DNA from: an uncultured Pelagibacteraceae bacterium
Lineage (GTDB): Bacteria > Pseudomonadota > Alphaproteobacteria > Pelagibacterales > Pelagibacteraceae
Length of the DNA stretch: 64,000 nucleotides
NCBI GenBank assembly: GCA_902598825.1
Contig: CACKDD010000002.1
Location: forward strand, 41,433 to 105,432
Direction of reading: 5' to 3'
Positions 62,988 to 64,000 of this stretch are shown here, piece after piece. The position numbers and the translations under genes were made by a program. The notes below the pieces were generated by a model. That model was given only the letters and a program-made list of their open reading frames with translations. It ran no database searches and was not told the DNA's origin. Position 1 is the first letter of the stretch, and each line of letters starts with the position of its first letter.

Positions 62988-64000
62988 TTAAGATATCAAA
63001 GAGGGTTGTTTTTTCATATCCTCTTTTTTAATGCCTGCTACCTTAACTGGTTTTTTCATTGCATCTCTTCTAAATGGCTCACCCAGCTCTTGGTTCAAAA
63101 TTACCTCAATAAATGTTGTAATTCCTTTTTTTTGATCTTCACAAGATTGTTTTATAGCTGCTGTTGTTTCTTCCATAGTTTTAACTGTTACACCCTTTAA
63201 ACCACAAGCATCAGCCACTTTTGCATAACTTAGTTCAGGATCAAGCTCTGTTCCCACAAAATTATCATCAAACCATAAAGTAGTATTTCTTTTTTCTGCA
63301 CCCCACTGATAATTTCTAAAGATAACCATAGATATCGCAGGCCACTCTTCTCTAGCACAAGAACTCATTTCATTCATGCTTATTCCAAAAGCACCATCTC
63401 CTGCAAAACCAATAACTGGAGTATCAGGACATCCAATTTTTGCACCCAAAATAGATGGAAAACCATAACCACAAGGACCAAATAAACCTGGCGCTAAATA
63501 TTTTCTTGGCTTTTCAAAAGTTGGATATGCATTACCTATTGCACAGTTATTTCCAATGTCGCTTGAAATAATAACGTCATCTGGCATACCAGCTTGAATT
63601 GCTCTCCATGCTTGTCTTGGAGACATTCTATCTGAGTCTCTTTCTCTTGCTTCTTTGTTCCAAACAGTACCTTCGTCATCATCTTCATGATCAAGACTTG
63701 ATAATTTTTGTAACCAAGCAGATTTAGTTTGATGAATAATATCTTTTCTTTTTTGTCTATTAGTATCTCCTGCTGTTGGAGAAAGTTGATCTAGAATTTG
63801 TTGAGCAACTAATTTTGCATCTCCACATATTCCTACTGTAACTTTTTTTGTTAAACCAATCCTATCTGAATTCATATCTACTTGAATAATACTGGCATTC
63901 TTCGGCCAATAATCTATTCCATATCCAGGTAAAGTTGAAAAAGGATTTAATCTTGTACCAAGCGCTAGAACAACGTCTGCTTTTGAAATTAGTTCCATCC
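62988..64000 (-). CDS. xsc: Sulfoacetaldehyde acetyltransferase, C-terminal part (continues beyond the window)
   Basis: About 337 residues are visible, roughly the C-terminal 57 percent of a protein of about 590. The frame stays open to base 64000. The thiamine-diphosphate motif is GFAGDGAFGISMNEMSSC...FRNYQWGAEKRNTTLWFDDNFVG; the latter part is a hallmark of Xsc. The enzyme converts sulfoacetaldehyde and phosphate to acetyl phosphate and sulfite, in taurine or isethionate use. An internal Met near 63998 is not the start, since the central domain is already under way there. Acetolactate-synthase-like alternatives are less likely. Confidence 0.88.
   Translation of the reverse strand, partial: MELISKADVVLALGTRLNPFSTLPGYGIDYWPKNASIIQVDMNSDRIGLTKKVTVGICGDAKLVAQQILDQLSPTAGDTNRQKRKDIIHQTKSAWLQKLSSLDHEDDDEGTVWNKEARERDSDRMSPRQAWRAIQAGMPDDVIISSDIGNNCAIGNAYPTFEKPRKYLAPGLFGPCGYGFPSILGAKIGCPDTPVIGFAGDGAFGISMNEMSSCAREEWPAISMVIFRNYQWGAEKRNTTLWFDDNFVGTELDPELSYAKVADACGLKGVTVKTMEETTAAIKQSCEDQKKGITTFIEVILNQELGEPFRRDAMKKPVKVAGIKKEDMKKQPSLIS

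Noticed and set aside
1..64000. tRNA, rRNA, CRISPR arrays, insertion sequences and prophage
   Set aside because: All gaps between genes are under 200 bases, none shows a cloverleaf or regularly spaced repeats, and no transposase, integrase or phage structural gene is seen.

Overview
The window looks like a piece of a streamlined SAR11 (Pelagibacterales, 'Candidatus Pelagibacter'-type) alphaproteobacterial genome. It is visibly very AT-rich, has Lys/Asn/Ile-rich proteins, and genes that abut or overlap by 1-19 bases. No intergenic gap reaches 300 bases; the largest are about 160-190. I see no insertion sequences, prophage, CRISPR array, tRNA or rRNA. The gene set (xsc-type sulfoacetaldehyde acetyltransferase, TRAP and TTT transporters, methylcitrate genes, glucosylglycerate genes, class I nrdAB) fits that group. 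The assignment rests on gene content and composition; no database search was run.

Layout. 1-3932: a truncated membrane gene and a von Willebrand-A-like exported protein, divergent from a trypsin-like lipoprotein protease and an SH3-domain protein. 4101-8207: two tiny membrane ORFs, then a phosphatase / GT81 synthase / GH13 phosphorylase cassette that should make and recycle the compatible solute glucosylglycerate. 8285-14730: a minus-strand surface-glycan island (two FkbM-type methyltransferases, epimerase, two glycosyltransferases, TylF-like protein, polytopic membrane protein). 14819-16803: an outer-membrane beta-barrel protein, a gamma-glutamylcyclotransferase and a short CinA. 16825-24050: a plus-strand operon sfsA-map-purB-purC-purS-purQ-purL-bolA-grxD. 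24053-33056: a minus-strand housekeeping run glmU(C-terminal half)-glmS-DAHP synthase-nadE-cysS-cimA-trmJ-like-rpsD. 33128-37388: gph and the methylcitrate genes prpD-prpB-prpC. 37389-40959: nrdA-nrdB-fkbM behind a probable NrdR operator. 41121-44564: phosphohexomutase, a long charged-helix protein, a small lipoprotein, and a DUF2061 gene with a GC-rich structured leader. 44567-51850: a TRAP transporter operon running into dusA, a TauE/SafE permease and malonyl-CoA decarboxylase, divergent from a type III CoA-transferase. 51847-57496: rpoZ, an MFS permease and several single-gene enzymes. 57493-61630: a TctCBA transporter and an AbrB-family protein. 61614-64000: GT9 glycosyltransferase, DUF6165 protein and a truncated xsc.

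The most unusual structure is regulatory. Both solute-binding-protein genes (dctP, tctC) have the same promoter hexamers, TTGACT-N17-TTTAAT. Both are followed by a terminator-like hairpin fused to the translation start of the next gene: in dctP-dctQ the 3' arm carries the likely ribosome-binding site, and in tctC-tctB the 5' arm contains the GTG start codon. Other leads are a GC-rich crossing-helix RNA before the DUF2061 gene, a phased NrdR-box pair, a stand-alone GlmU acetyltransferase domain, and a possible malonate-type uptake and decarboxylation module.
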